Source: an uncultured Sphingomonadaceae bacterium
GTDB lineage: Bacteria; Pseudomonadota; Alphaproteobacteria; Sphingomonadales; Sphingomonadaceae
Length of the DNA stretch: 64,000 nucleotides
Direction of reading: 5' to 3'
Assembly: GCA_947258815.1 (NCBI GenBank)
Contig: CAMYJW010000030.1
Span: forward strand, 558,001-622,000
The notes under the pieces were generated by a model, which did not search any database, was not told the origin of the DNA, and saw nothing but the letters and a program-made list of their open reading frames with translations. Made by a program: the position numbers and the translations under genes. Positions 53,134 to 62,586 of this stretch are shown piece by piece. Each line of letters opens with the position of its first letter. Position 1 is the stretch's first letter.

Positions 53134-54606
53134 ATGACATTCGATTACAATCATCCTTTCCTGAACGGCGAAACCAAAAAGCTCTGGATCGGCGGCGAGT
53201 GGGTCGAAGCGCGATCTGGCGAGACATTTGAATGCATGGATCCTTCGCGCGGCGAAGCGGCAACGCTGGTTTCGCGCGGCGGGCCTGATGATATCGATGC
53301 CGCCGTTGCTGCGGCGCGTTCCGCTCTGGAAGGCGAATGGGCAAACTGGACACCGGTTGACCGGCAGGCCCTGATGCACAAGGTTGCCCAGGCGATCGAC
53401 GATCGGTTTGAAGATCTGGCGCGGATCGAATCGATCGATATGGGCGCCCCGCTATCGCGCACCGCGCTGTTCCGAGCATGGGTGAAGCGGACGTTTAATT
53501 ATTATGCCGCGCTTGCCGCCAGCACCCGTGGCGACGTGTTCAGCAATTCCGCGCCCGGCAAGTTCATGGCCTATTCGCACAAAGCGCCGGTTGGCGTGGT
53601 TGGCGCGATCATCCCGTGGAACGGCCCGATGATCACCCAGTTCTGGAGCATCTGCCCAACGCTTGCCAGCGGCTGCACACTGGTTTTGAAACCGGCAGAA
53701 GAAGCCCCGCTTTCCACACTGATGCTGGCGGAAATCATGCATGAGGCAGGCGTTCCCGCAGGCGTGATCAACGTCGTCCCCGGCCCCGGCCCCACCGCAG
53801 GCAATGCGCTGGCCTCGCATATGGGCGTCGACAAGATCAACTTCACCGGATCGACGCTTACCGGGCGCAAGATTATCGAAGCCTCGGCTTCCAACATGAA
53901 GCGCGTCGCGCTTGAACTGGGCGGCAAATCGCCCGACATCGTGTTTGCCGATGCCGATCTCGATGCCGCCGCAACCGGCGCAGCGATGGCCTGCTTTGCC
54001 AACACCGGGCAAATCTGTTTCGCCGGCACGCGGCTGTTTGTGGAACGCAGCATCTATGACGATTTCGTCGAGCGCGTGGCAGCGGTTGGCAAGATGCTGA
54101 AAGTAGGCCCTGCGCTCAGCGATGACAGCCAGCTTGGCCCGCTGACCTCGCAGGCCCAGTTTGACCGGGTAAACCGCTATTTCAACGCCGCGAACGCAGA
54201 TGGCGCGCGGCTGGTAACGGGCGGAGAACCGCTTGATATAGGCGGCGGCTATTTCGTGCCGCCCACAGTCTATGCCGATGTCTCCAACGATATGACCATC
54301 GCGCGTGAGGAAATCTTCGGCCCGGTGCTTTCCGCGATCCCGTTCGACACCGAGGAAGAAGCAATCGCGCTGGCCAACGATACGGTTTACGGGCTTGGCG
54401 GCGGGGTGTGGAGCCGCGATGTCGGCCGGGTGCACCGCGTTGCGCACGCAATCAAAACCGGCATGGTCTGGGCCAATTGCTATGGCGTTACCGATCCCGC
54501 AGTCAGCTTCGCGGGCACCAAACAAAGCGGATACGGGGTCAAAGGCGGCCCATACGCCATCGAGGAATTTCAGACCGCGAAAACGGTCTGGATCAATATG
54601 GGATGA
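53134..54606 (+). CDS. NAD(P)-dependent aldehyde dehydrogenase
   Basis: The 490-residue enzyme has IPWNGPMITQFW, FTGSTLTGRKI, the general-base Glu in LELGGKSPDIVFADAD and the nucleophile Cys in NTGQICFAGTR, all as in class 1/2-type ALDHs. It lies between paralogue C and the Baeyer-Villiger monooxygenase genes, in the same run. It may oxidise an aldehyde from ring opening or alcohol oxidation. It is a separate copy from the ALDH at 30809, with different sequence around the active Cys. Confidence 0.94.
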   Translation: MTFDYNHPFLNGETKKLWIGGEWVEARSGETFECMDPSRGEAATLVSRGGPDDIDAAVAAARSALEGEWANWTPVDRQALMHKVAQAIDDRFEDLARIESIDMGAPLSRTALFRAWVKRTFNYYAALAASTRGDVFSNSAPGKFMAYSHKAPVGVVGAIIPWNGPMITQFWSICPTLASGCTLVLKPAEEAPLSTLMLAEIMHEAGVPAGVINVVPGPGPTAGNALASHMGVDKINFTGSTLTGRKIIEASASNMKRVALELGGKSPDIVFADADLDAAATGAAMACFANTGQICFAGTRLFVERSIYDDFVERVAAVGKMLKVGPALSDDSQLGPLTSQAQFDRVNRYFNAANADGARLVTGGEPLDIGGGYFVPPTVYADVSNDMTIAREEIFGPVLSAIPFDTEEEAIALANDTVYGLGGGVWSRDVGRVHRVAHAIKTGMVWANCYGVTDPAVSFAGTKQSGYGVKGGPYAIEEFQTAKTVWINMG

Positions 54607-54616
54607 GGATACACGC

Positions 54617-56260
54617 ATGACCGACGAGAACAGCGACCTGCTGGATGTCATAATCATCGGCACCGGATTTGCCGGAGTCTATGGCCTGCACCGCATTCGT
54701 GAAGCCGGTTTCCGGGTTATCGCCGTGGAAGCGGGTGATGATGTTGGCGGGTGCTGGTACTGGAACCGCTATCCGGGTCTGCGCTGCGATGTTGACAGCC
54801 TTGAATACAGCTATGCATTTTCCGAGGAATTGCAGAACGAATGGCGCTGGAGCGAGCGCTATGCCCCGCAGTCCGAAATCCAGTCCTACATCGCGTTCGC
54901 GGCCGATAAGCTCGATCTGCGCAAGGATATCCAGTTTAACACCCGCATAAGCGCCGCAACATACAATAACGATGCGGGCAACTGGTCGCTGGAAACCGAA
55001 GCGGGCGAAACACTGCGCGCGCGTTATGTGGTGATGGCTACAGGCTGCCTGTCGGTTCCCAACAAGCCCGATATTCCGGGGCTGGATGATTTCGGCGGGC
55101 AACTGGTCCATTCGGTTCAATGGCCAAAGGAAAAGCTCGATCTGTCAGGTAAGAACGTGGCCGTCATCGGCACTGGGTCAACCGGGGTTCAGATGATCCC
55201 GCTGCTGGCGAAGGAAGCCAAACATCTCACCGTCGTGCAGCGCACGCCTGCGTTTTGCGTGCCCGCCCGCAATCAACAATGGAGCGATGAACGGATCGAA
55301 TTCTGGCGACAGAATTTCCGCGAACTGAGAGAAACCGCGCGCAACAGCCGCGCCGGGGTGCTGCATGAATATGGCCTGCTGCCCGCAGCCGCAATCCGCC
55401 CCGAAGATCAGATCGCCGATCTTGAGCGCCGCTGGATCAAGGGCGGCCCCAATGTGCTGTACGGGTTCAACGATCTGCTGATGAACCATGACACGAACGA
55501 ACTTGTCAGCGATTTTCTGCGCGGCAAGATTGCCGATGCCGTTGACGATCCCGAAATCGCCAAGAAGCTGATGCCTTATGAATATCCGGTGGGGACCAAG
55601 CGCGTGTGCGTCGATACCGGCTATTACGAGACTTACAATCGCGACAATGTTTCGTTGGTCGATCTGCGCAGCGAGAAACTGCAACAGATCGAGAAAGACG
55701 GTATCCGCACCGAGGAGGGTTTCTATCCGGTTGACGTACTGATCATGGCAACCGGCTATGACGCGATGACAGGCGCCTTGCTGGCGATCGACATACGCAC
55801 CAGCGAAGGCAAATCATTGCGCACGGAATGGGGCAAGGGACCGCAGACCTATCTTGGCCTTGGCATCGCAGGCTTCCCCAACATGTTCGTCGTCACCGGG
55901 CCGGGCAGTCCGTCCGTGTTCAGCAACATGGTGCTCTCGGTCGAACATGACATGGACTGGATCGCCAATTGTCTGGACCATTTGCGTGGCAAGGACTTTC
56001 CTTCTTTCGAAGCCGATCCGAATGCACAGGAAGCATGGATGGATCATGTCGATGAAGTTGCGCGCGGCACCCTGCTTAACCGCGCGGCAAGCTGGTATCG
56101 CGGCGCAAATATCGAAGGTAAGCCACAGAAATTCATGCCTTATGTTGGCGGCGTGAACACGTATCAGAAAAAGTGCCGCGATATTGCGGACAACGGCTAC
56201 GAAGGCTTCCTGATTGGTGGCGTAAGCGAGGCCACAAGCGCAGAGCAAGGCGCGGGATAA
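54617..56260 (+). CDS. Type I Baeyer-Villiger monooxygenase
   Basis: The 547-residue FAD/NADPH enzyme inserts oxygen next to a ketone to give an ester or lactone. It has the first Rossmann motif GTGFAG (from Gly15), GGCWYWNRYPGLRCDVDS, the BVMO fingerprint FGGQLVHSVQWP at residues 159-170, and the second Rossmann motif GTGSTG from Gly185. ATG 54617 has GAGGAT upstream; a longer frame overlaps the ALDH gene and was rejected. With the hydrolase gene three bases downstream it would form a ketone-to-lactone-to-hydroxyacid pair, as in monoterpene ketone oxidation. Confidence 0.95.
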   Translation: MTDENSDLLDVIIIGTGFAGVYGLHRIREAGFRVIAVEAGDDVGGCWYWNRYPGLRCDVDSLEYSYAFSEELQNEWRWSERYAPQSEIQSYIAFAADKLDLRKDIQFNTRISAATYNNDAGNWSLETEAGETLRARYVVMATGCLSVPNKPDIPGLDDFGGQLVHSVQWPKEKLDLSGKNVAVIGTGSTGVQMIPLLAKEAKHLTVVQRTPAFCVPARNQQWSDERIEFWRQNFRELRETARNSRAGVLHEYGLLPAAAIRPEDQIADLERRWIKGGPNVLYGFNDLLMNHDTNELVSDFLRGKIADAVDDPEIAKKLMPYEYPVGTKRVCVDTGYYETYNRDNVSLVDLRSEKLQQIEKDGIRTEEGFYPVDVLIMATGYDAMTGALLAIDIRTSEGKSLRTEWGKGPQTYLGLGIAGFPNMFVVTGPGSPSVFSNMVLSVEHDMDWIANCLDHLRGKDFPSFEADPNAQEAWMDHVDEVARGTLLNRAASWYRGANIEGKPQKFMPYVGGVNTYQKKCRDIADNGYEGFLIGGVSEATSAEQGAG

Positions 56261-56263
56261 CAA

Positions 56264-57220
56264 ATGGCAGACGATCCTCTGAGCCAGGTCGCGCCCGACC
56301 TTCGCGACATCATAGAACTGCTGCCCGACCTTTCGGATATCGGCAATCGCCTTGAAGACGTGCGCGAGGCGCTGGGCGGCGAAGCTCCTGCGCTGGGTGA
56401 CGATGGCGAGGTGATCACCAGCGAAGTGATGATCGAACGCGCCGATGGCAGCGCATCGCGCGCGCTGATGTGCCGGCCTTCACAGACACGAAGCGCGCCC
56501 CTGCCCGCGCTGGTTCATGTCCACGGTGGCGGCTATGTGGCGGGGTCCGCCAATCGCGATCACGATCAGGCCCGCGAAACGGCGCTTGCCCTCCAATGCC
56601 TCGTTCTTGTTCCCGATTATCGGCTTGCCCCCGAGCACCCATTTCCCGCGCCGCTTGACGATGTGCTTGATTCCTGGCGCTGGCTCGTTGCGCAGGCGGG
56701 CGCGCTGGGTGTTGACCCGGAACGGATCGCGCTACGCGGGATAAGCGCGGGCGGCGGGCTTGCCTGTGCCGCCGCGCTTAAACTGTGTGAAGAAAGCATC
56801 GCGTCGCCCTGTCTGCTGGTGCTGGTTTTCCCGATGCTTGATGACCGGACAGCGCCCCATGCGCACAACGGGCGCTATGTGTGGACCCATGCCAACAACA
56901 CCTTCGGGTGGGACAGCTATCTTGCAGGAACCAACCGGAGTGATCCGCCCGCATTGGCTGTGCCGGGCCGCGTGGACGATATCGCGGGCCTGCCGCCCGT
57001 TTTCCTCGAAACCGGATCGCTTGACCTGTTCGCCGCTGAAAACCTTGCTCTGGCCCGCAAGCTGATCGATGCCGGAATTGCGCTCGAACTGCACTCCCGC
57101 CCCGGCGCATTCCACGGATATACGCTGGTGCCGTGCGAAGCTGCGCGAGGCTATCACGCTGCATCGGCAAGCGCGCTGCGCCGCGCCTTTGGCCAGACAA
57201 CCGACGGAGAAACGCCATGA
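56264..57220 (+). CDS. HSL-type alpha/beta hydrolase, probable lactone hydrolase
   Basis: The 318-residue hydrolase has the oxyanion-hole motif HGGGYVAGSA, the nucleophile elbow GISAGGG (Ser161), and later conserved Asp and His regions (GSLDLFAAEN, GAFHGYTL). Hormone-sensitive-lipase family members include MlhB, the monoterpene epsilon-lactone hydrolase. Position right after the BVMO and overlap with the alcohol dehydrogenase gene support a role in opening the BVMO lactone. Confidence 0.9.
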   Translation: MADDPLSQVAPDLRDIIELLPDLSDIGNRLEDVREALGGEAPALGDDGEVITSEVMIERADGSASRALMCRPSQTRSAPLPALVHVHGGGYVAGSANRDHDQARETALALQCLVLVPDYRLAPEHPFPAPLDDVLDSWRWLVAQAGALGVDPERIALRGISAGGGLACAAALKLCEESIASPCLLVLVFPMLDDRTAPHAHNGRYVWTHANNTFGWDSYLAGTNRSDPPALAVPGRVDDIAGLPPVFLETGSLDLFAAENLALARKLIDAGIALELHSRPGAFHGYTLVPCEAARGYHAASASALRRAFGQTTDGETP

Positions 57221-58269
57221 AAGCCTGGATGATTACAGAGGCCAAAGCCCCGCTTGAAAATTTCGAGCTGGAAACGCCCGAGCCGACCGGCAGCGAAGTG
57301 GTTGTTGAAACCGCCTATTGCGGCGTCTGCCATTCAGACCTGCATTTCTGGAAAGGCGAATACAACATGGGCGGCGGCAAGGTGATGAAGCTGGCCGATC
57401 GCGGGGTGGAATTGCCGCGCGCGCCGGGGCACGAAATCGCCGGTCGCGTGGTTGCCAAAGGGCCTGATGCCAGCGGCGTTGAAATCGGCGACATGCGCGT
57501 GATCTATCCGTGGCTGGGTTGCGGCGATTGCTATTATTGCGACAACGGCCTCGATAACTGGTGCCGTGCGCCCAAGGGCATCGGCGTTGTGCGCAATGGC
57601 GGATTTGGCAGCCATGTTGTCGTGCCCCATGCGCGCTATCTGGCCGATCCGGGCAATGTCGATCCCGCGCTGGCGGCAACGTATGCCTGTTCGGGCCTCA
57701 CGATCTATTCCTCTCTCAAGAAATTCATGCCCATCGATCCCGATGCGCCGATCCTGCTGATCGGTGCGGGCGGGCTGGGGCTGATGGCGATCGAGATGCT
57801 CAAGGCGATGGATCATCGCAATATCGTTTCGGTCGACATCGATCCGGCCAAGCTGGAAATCGCGAAGAAAACTGGCGCAACCACCGTGATAGACGGATCT
57901 TCGGGCGATATTGCCGAAAAGGTGGCAGCCGCCGTCGGCAAGGTTCCCGCCGCGCTTGATATGGTCAACAACGATCACACCGCACGCGCCGCGCTTGACA
58001 GCCTCGACAAAGGTGGGACGCTGGTGCTTGTTGGCGTGTCGGGCGGCGAACTGAATATCTCGCTCGCCACCATGATCTTCATGGGCTGGAGCATCCACGG
58101 CAATCTGACGGGCACACCGGGCGATCTGCAGGCCGTGCTCGAACTTGCCAATGCGGGCAAACTTGCGCCCACGCCGGTGCAGCTGTGCCCGGCCGACCAT
58201 GCCAATCAGGCGATGATGGACCTGAAAGACGGCAAAGTGACGGGGCGCGCCGTTCTCGACTGGAACTGA
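57217..58269 (+). CDS. Zinc-dependent alcohol dehydrogenase
   Basis: The 350-residue MDR enzyme has catalytic zinc ligand Cys in GVCHSDLH, GHEIAGRV, four structural-zinc cysteines in CGDCYYCDNGLDNWC, and the cofactor loop GAGGLGLMAIE. The ATG at 57217 overlaps the hydrolase stop (ATGA), and the longer frame was rejected. It likely oxidises the hydroxy-acid alcohol produced by the lactone hydrolase. It is the last gene of the plus-strand run and converges with an SDR gene. Confidence 0.94.
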   Translation: MKAWMITEAKAPLENFELETPEPTGSEVVVETAYCGVCHSDLHFWKGEYNMGGGKVMKLADRGVELPRAPGHEIAGRVVAKGPDASGVEIGDMRVIYPWLGCGDCYYCDNGLDNWCRAPKGIGVVRNGGFGSHVVVPHARYLADPGNVDPALAATYACSGLTIYSSLKKFMPIDPDAPILLIGAGGLGLMAIEMLKAMDHRNIVSVDIDPAKLEIAKKTGATTVIDGSSGDIAEKVAAAVGKVPAALDMVNNDHTARAALDSLDKGGTLVLVGVSGGELNISLATMIFMGWSIHGNLTGTPGDLQAVLELANAGKLAPTPVQLCPADHANQAMMDLKDGKVTGRAVLDWN

Positions 58270-58297
58270 CCGCGCGCCATCACTTTACCGGACATGC

Positions 58298-59101
58298 CTA
58301 TTCGTTGAAGGCCTGCTGCAGTTCTTCCATAAACGGAGCCAGATCGGGGAAGCCCGTCGTGCAGGTGATCCCGCCATCAACCGGTATCACTGCCCCGGTC
58401 AGATAACTGGCCTTGTCTGAAAGCAGGAATGCAGCCACTTCGGCCACTTCTTCCGGTTCCCCGATGCGACCCTGCGGCACTGCGGCAACGAAGTTTTCAA
58501 ACACGCTCGGCGCGCTCTTAAGGCCAGCGAACAGCGGCGTGTCGATCGTGCCGGGACAAATGACATTCGCCCGCACACCTTTTTTAGCGACATCGACCGC
58601 CAGAGACCGCGTCAGATTGATCACCGCGCCCTTGGCCGCGTTGTAGGATGTCATCCCATAGTCACCGAGCATGCCGGAGATTGACGCATTGTTGAGGATC
58701 GCGCCCCCGCCAGCGGGCAGCATGTGTTTGAGCACAGCCTTGCAGCCATAAAACACCGAATAGAGATCGACTTTGACCACATTGTCGAACGTTTCGGGAT
58801 CAAGGTCCATAACCGTGCCGATCCCGCCAATGCCCGCATTGTTGAACATCGCATCGATCCGGCCATAATGCGCCGCAGCGCCATCGACAAAAGCAGTCAT
58901 CTCTTCAAAACTGGAGACATCGCATTTCGCGAACGTGCAGTTGTCCGCGCCCAGTTCCTCAACCAGTTTGGCGCCGAGTTCTTCGTTGAGATCGCAGATC
59001 GCCACTTTGCCGCCTTCGCGCACGACTATCCGCGCATAGGCCGCGCCCATGCCCGATGCGCCACCGGTGATCGTTGCAACTTTGCCTTCATAATCAGCCA
59101 T
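58298..59101 (-). CDS. Short-chain dehydrogenase/reductase
   Basis: The 267-residue SDR has TGGASGMGAAYARI for cofactor binding, NNAGIGG, catalytic YNAAK, CPGTIDTPLF and the final IPVDGGITCTTG. ATG 59101 is supported by GAGAGGATGGAAA upstream; the seven-residue longer frame is less likely. It is 71 bases downstream of the carboxyltransferase gene, so it is probably cotranscribed with the carboxylase. It may process the carboxylated product or prepare its ketone substrate. Confidence 0.92.
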   Translation of the reverse strand: MADYEGKVATITGGASGMGAAYARIVVREGGKVAICDLNEELGAKLVEELGADNCTFAKCDVSSFEEMTAFVDGAAAHYGRIDAMFNNAGIGGIGTVMDLDPETFDNVVKVDLYSVFYGCKAVLKHMLPAGGGAILNNASISGMLGDYGMTSYNAAKGAVINLTRSLAVDVAKKGVRANVICPGTIDTPLFAGLKSAPSVFENFVAAVPQGRIGEPEEVAEVAAFLLSDKASYLTGAVIPVDGGITCTTGFPDLAPFMEELQQAFNE

Positions 59102-59172
59102 TTTCCATCCTCTCAGCGCCATGATTGGCGTCTCTCAACCAGTTTGTACGAAACTCCCGCCCGGTGCCACCA

Positions 59173-60633
59173 TCAATAGCGGCGCAGGCTCATGTTCAGT
59201 GTCGAAGATTTTACTTCGATCACCGGCATATCGGCAATTTTCATAAGCTTGCGGGCCTGTTCCAGCTCTGGCGTGGACAGCAGCGGATAATCGGTCTTGA
59301 TCGGGCCAGCCGCGCGCATCTTGGCAACATCGGCATCGGGCAGGAACGCGCGATAGATCAGCTCGTCCTCGTCCTCGGTCCCGTACTGTTTCTTGATATC
59401 TTCAAGCGAGGGATTCTCGGGCGGATTGGCCAGCACTTCCCTGGCGCGGGCCGATTCCATGATCCTGTCTTTCACATCGGGATCGACCGGGGCAACAGGC
59501 TCGCCATAGTATTCGGCGGCATACTGGATCACTTCATCGGGCACCGTGCCATAGCGTTTGCCCGTCACCACATTGAGCACCGCCTGAATGCCAACCAGCT
59601 GGCTGAACGGCGTGGCCATGCCGGGATAGCCCAGATCACGCCGCACGGCGGCCACTTCGTCAAGCACTTCGTCCAGCTTGTCCATCATGTTGTGATTGGC
59701 CAGCTGCGCCTTGAACGTGCCCATCATCCCGCCGGGGATCTGATGCTCGATCGAGAACGCATCGTATTCGGCATACTGATTGACCAGAAAACCGGCGGCC
59801 TTGCCAACTTTCTCGAAATGATCGGCCACCGGCGCAAACAGCGATTCGTCCAGATCATGCGTATGGCCAAGCAACTGAACGTTCTTCGCCATGATTTCGG
59901 TTGATGGAACAGACGGCCCGTTGGCCATCGGACGACTGGCGGTATGGATCACCGAAACGCCAAATTCGATGGCATCGAGATAAGCCTTGGCCGACATCCC
60001 CAGCAGGTTGTTCGAATGCATCTCGATCGGTTTGCCGTTGGCCACTTTCACCAGCGCGGGAACCAGCGTGGAAAGCCGCTCTTTTTCCAGCACGCCCGCC
60101 GTATCATAAAGCAGGATCGAATCGACGTTGGGATTGGCAGCCAGAACAGCCGCCTTGTTGATGAAAAATTCATCCGTGTGAACGGGCGAGAGCGCAAACA
60201 TGATCGCCGCAGCAACTTGCGCGCCGTTTGCATCCTTGGCCTGTTTTGCCAGCCGCAGCATGTTGTCCGTGCCCAGCAGAACATCATAAAACCAGAACGA
60301 GCGCACGCCATGCGCGCACAGCCGCCTGACCCACAGATCCATCAGCGCGGGCGGCGTTATCCCGAACGTGACATTGGCATTAGCCCGCAGCCCGGCGCGC
60401 ACCGGCGTATCGGGCATTGATGCCACCAGCAGATCAAGGCCAGACCAGTAATCCTCCTGACAATAGCGGACCAGCACATCAAGCATGCCGCCTCCGGTCA
60501 GATCGATGATCTTGAACCCGGTCTTGTCGATCAGCGGCGATACCGGCAGCGCCATCCCGGCCTGCATGCGCAAGCCCCAAAGGCTCTGCTGGCCATCGCG
60601 CATCGTTTCGTCGAGAAATTCGATATGGGCCAT
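59173..60633 (-). CDS. OadA/pyruvate-carboxylase-type carboxyltransferase subunit with altered metal site
   Basis: The 486-residue subunit has the HMGL-like TIM barrel (ETMRDGQQSLWG from residue 9, in place of the usual TLRDAHQSL) and the PYC_OADA domain (VPDEVIQYAAEYYGEP). In OadA a carbamylated Lys and an HxH pair bind Zn. Here the Lys position is Tyr176 (LLYDTAG) and HxH is His206-Ser-Asn208 (MHSNNLLG), while Asp13 and Arg83 are kept. The substrate may therefore differ from pyruvate or oxaloacetate. ATG 60633 follows the biotin carboxylase stop by four bases; the longer frame overlaps that gene. Confidence 0.87.
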   Translation of the reverse strand: MAHIEFLDETMRDGQQSLWGLRMQAGMALPVSPLIDKTGFKIIDLTGGGMLDVLVRYCQEDYWSGLDLLVASMPDTPVRAGLRANANVTFGITPPALMDLWVRRLCAHGVRSFWFYDVLLGTDNMLRLAKQAKDANGAQVAAAIMFALSPVHTDEFFINKAAVLAANPNVDSILLYDTAGVLEKERLSTLVPALVKVANGKPIEMHSNNLLGMSAKAYLDAIEFGVSVIHTASRPMANGPSVPSTEIMAKNVQLLGHTHDLDESLFAPVADHFEKVGKAAGFLVNQYAEYDAFSIEHQIPGGMMGTFKAQLANHNMMDKLDEVLDEVAAVRRDLGYPGMATPFSQLVGIQAVLNVVTGKRYGTVPDEVIQYAAEYYGEPVAPVDPDVKDRIMESARAREVLANPPENPSLEDIKKQYGTEDEDELIYRAFLPDADVAKMRAAGPIKTDYPLLSTPELEQARKLMKIADMPVIEVKSSTLNMSLRRY

Positions 60634-60637
60634 GTGT

Positions 60638-62008
60638 TCAGCTTTCCATCTGCTTTTCATACTCCGGCAGACCCTTGTCTTCGAGCCAGCGCGTGGAGAT
60701 CCGGTTAGTCCTGAAATCGGGGTGATCGACGATGAATGCGGCCAGCGGCATCGTCGTTTTGATGCCTTCCAGCTCAAACGCATTGAGCGCGGCAATCAGC
60801 CTGTCGATCGCTTCGTTGCGGTCTTTGCCATGGACGATCAGCTTGCCGATCATCGAATCGTAAAACGGGGGCACAAGGTAATTCTCACCGGCATGGCTAT
60901 CGAGGCGTATGCCCTCACCCGCTGGCGGTTTCCATGTGGTGATCCGGCCCGGCGAAGGCATGAAATCGCGCTGGGCATCCTCGGCGTTCATTCTGCATTC
61001 GATGGCGTGGCCGGAAATTTCGACTTCATCCTGCGCGATGCCGATGCCTTCGCCGCCCGCCACGCGCAACTGACACGCGATAAGATCGCGCCCGGTTATT
61101 TCCTCGGTCACCGGATGTTCAACCTGAATGCGCGAATTGACCTCGATGAAATAGAAATCGACCCGGTCAACATCGTAGAGAAATTCAACCGTTCCGGCGT
61201 TGCGGTATTTCGCGGTGGAGCACAATCGCACGGCGGATTCGTGCAGCCGCGCGCGGATCTCATCGGGCACCGCGGTTGCCGGCGCTTCCTCGATCAGTTT
61301 CTGGTAACGGCGCTGAACGGTGCAATCGCGCTCCCCAAAATGGACGACATTGCCTTCGCCATCGCCAACGACCTGCACTTCAACATGGCGCGCACGCTCA
61401 ACAAACCGCTCCATATAAAGGCGGTTATCGCCAAATGCGCTTTCCGCCTCGCGCGAGGCCATTTCGAAAGAGGCATCGAGTTCGGCATCGGAGCTGGCCT
61501 TGAACATCCCGCGCCCGCCGCCGCCGGCCGTTGCTTTCATCACCACCGGATAACCCAGCGCATTCGCAGCCTTCTTGGCATCTTCCACCGTGGCGATATG
61601 ATCGGTGCCCGGCACAGTCTGCACGTTCGCCCTCGTGGCCAGTTCACGCGATGAAAGCTTATCGCCCAGAACCTCGATCGAATCCGGGCGCGGGCCGACA
61701 AACACGATCCCTTCGGCTTCGCACAAGCTGGCCAGTTCGGGTTTTTCCGAAAGAAAGCCATATCCGGGATGCAGCGCATCGCAGCCGGTGGCAATCGCTG
61801 CATGGACCACCAGATTGACATCGAGATAGCTTTTTGCCGATGGCGCGGGGCCGAGCACCACGGCGCGGTCTGCCATGCGCGCGCCCATGCTTTCCTTGTC
61901 GGCAGCCGAAACACCGATGACCGTCTCTATCCCAAGCGCCTTGGCGGTGCGCAGGATACGCACTGCGATTTCGCCCCGGTTGGCGACAAACAGGCGGCTG
62001 ATCGCCAT
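60638..62008 (-). CDS. Biotin carboxylase subunit (AccC-like)
   Basis: The 456-residue ATP-grasp enzyme carboxylates biotin with bicarbonate. It shows ANRGEIAVRILRTAKALG, HPGYGFLSE, the glycine loop KATAGGGGRGM, ERDCTVQRRYQKLIEEAP and EVNSRIQVEHPVTEEITG, all standard AccC motifs. It is three bases downstream of the biotin carrier gene and four upstream of the carboxyltransferase, giving an operon of carrier, biotin carboxylase and carboxyltransferase. This may be a dedicated catabolic copy; the housekeeping acetyl-CoA carboxylase cannot be judged from this window. Confidence 0.95.
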   Translation of the reverse strand: MAISRLFVANRGEIAVRILRTAKALGIETVIGVSAADKESMGARMADRAVVLGPAPSAKSYLDVNLVVHAAIATGCDALHPGYGFLSEKPELASLCEAEGIVFVGPRPDSIEVLGDKLSSRELATRANVQTVPGTDHIATVEDAKKAANALGYPVVMKATAGGGGRGMFKASSDAELDASFEMASREAESAFGDNRLYMERFVERARHVEVQVVGDGEGNVVHFGERDCTVQRRYQKLIEEAPATAVPDEIRARLHESAVRLCSTAKYRNAGTVEFLYDVDRVDFYFIEVNSRIQVEHPVTEEITGRDLIACQLRVAGGEGIGIAQDEVEISGHAIECRMNAEDAQRDFMPSPGRITTWKPPAGEGIRLDSHAGENYLVPPFYDSMIGKLIVHGKDRNEAIDRLIAALNAFELEGIKTTMPLAAFIVDHPDFRTNRISTRWLEDKGLPEYEKQMES

Positions 62009-62011
62009 GGC

Positions 62012-62530
62012 TCAGGCCTGTTCGATGTAGAACAGCGGCTGGCCATGCTCGACCATTTCCGCATCTTCGACGCAGACTTTAACCACCTTCCCGGCGACGC
62101 CCGCCGTCACCGAAGTGAACAGCTTCATCACTTCAAGCAGGCAAATCTCGCTTTCCGGCGATACGTCCTGCCCGATTTCAACAAATGGCGCGGCGCCCGG
62201 CTTGGGCGCGCGATAGAACGTGCCAAGGTTGGGTGCGCTCACTGCCACCCAGTTGTCCGGGATGGTATCGCCTGCGGCCGATGCCGTCGCCGCTGACTCG
62301 GGCGGCGGCGCAGCCGAGGCGGACGCGGGTTGCGCAGGCGGTGAAGCAGGCGCGGCAGATGGCGACGGCACAACCGGCGCGGGCGCGGCAAGCGGCCCGG
62401 AAGTCAGCCGCGCATCGGCCTTGCGTGAGAGGAACAGGTGCAGCCCGTCCAGCTCGATATGCATTTCATCCCAATCCGATTGTTCGAACAGATCGACAAT
62501 CGCCATCACGTCTTTTGAATTGTCGGACAC
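62012..62530 (-). CDS. Biotin carboxyl carrier protein (AccB-like)
   Basis: The 172-residue protein has an AccB-like N-terminal segment (IVDLFEQSDWDEMHIELDG), an Ala/Pro-rich hinge (about residues 45-85) and a C-terminal biotinyl domain with the lysine in LEVMKLF, a variant of the usual EAMKM. The GTG start at 62530 has GGGGGAG about ten bases upstream. It carries biotin between the biotin carboxylase and the carboxyltransferase encoded downstream. Confidence 0.93.
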   Translation of the reverse strand: MSDNSKDVMAIVDLFEQSDWDEMHIELDGLHLFLSRKADARLTSGPLAAPAPVVPSPSAAPASPPAQPASASAAPPPESAATASAAGDTIPDNWVAVSAPNLGTFYRAPKPGAAPFVEIGQDVSPESEICLLEVMKLFTSVTAGVAGKVVKVCVEDAEMVEHGQPLFYIEQA

Positions 62531-62586
62531 CTGACTTGTGCTCCCCCAATAATGCCTGTGCTTGTGCCTGCGCCTGACCTGACCGG

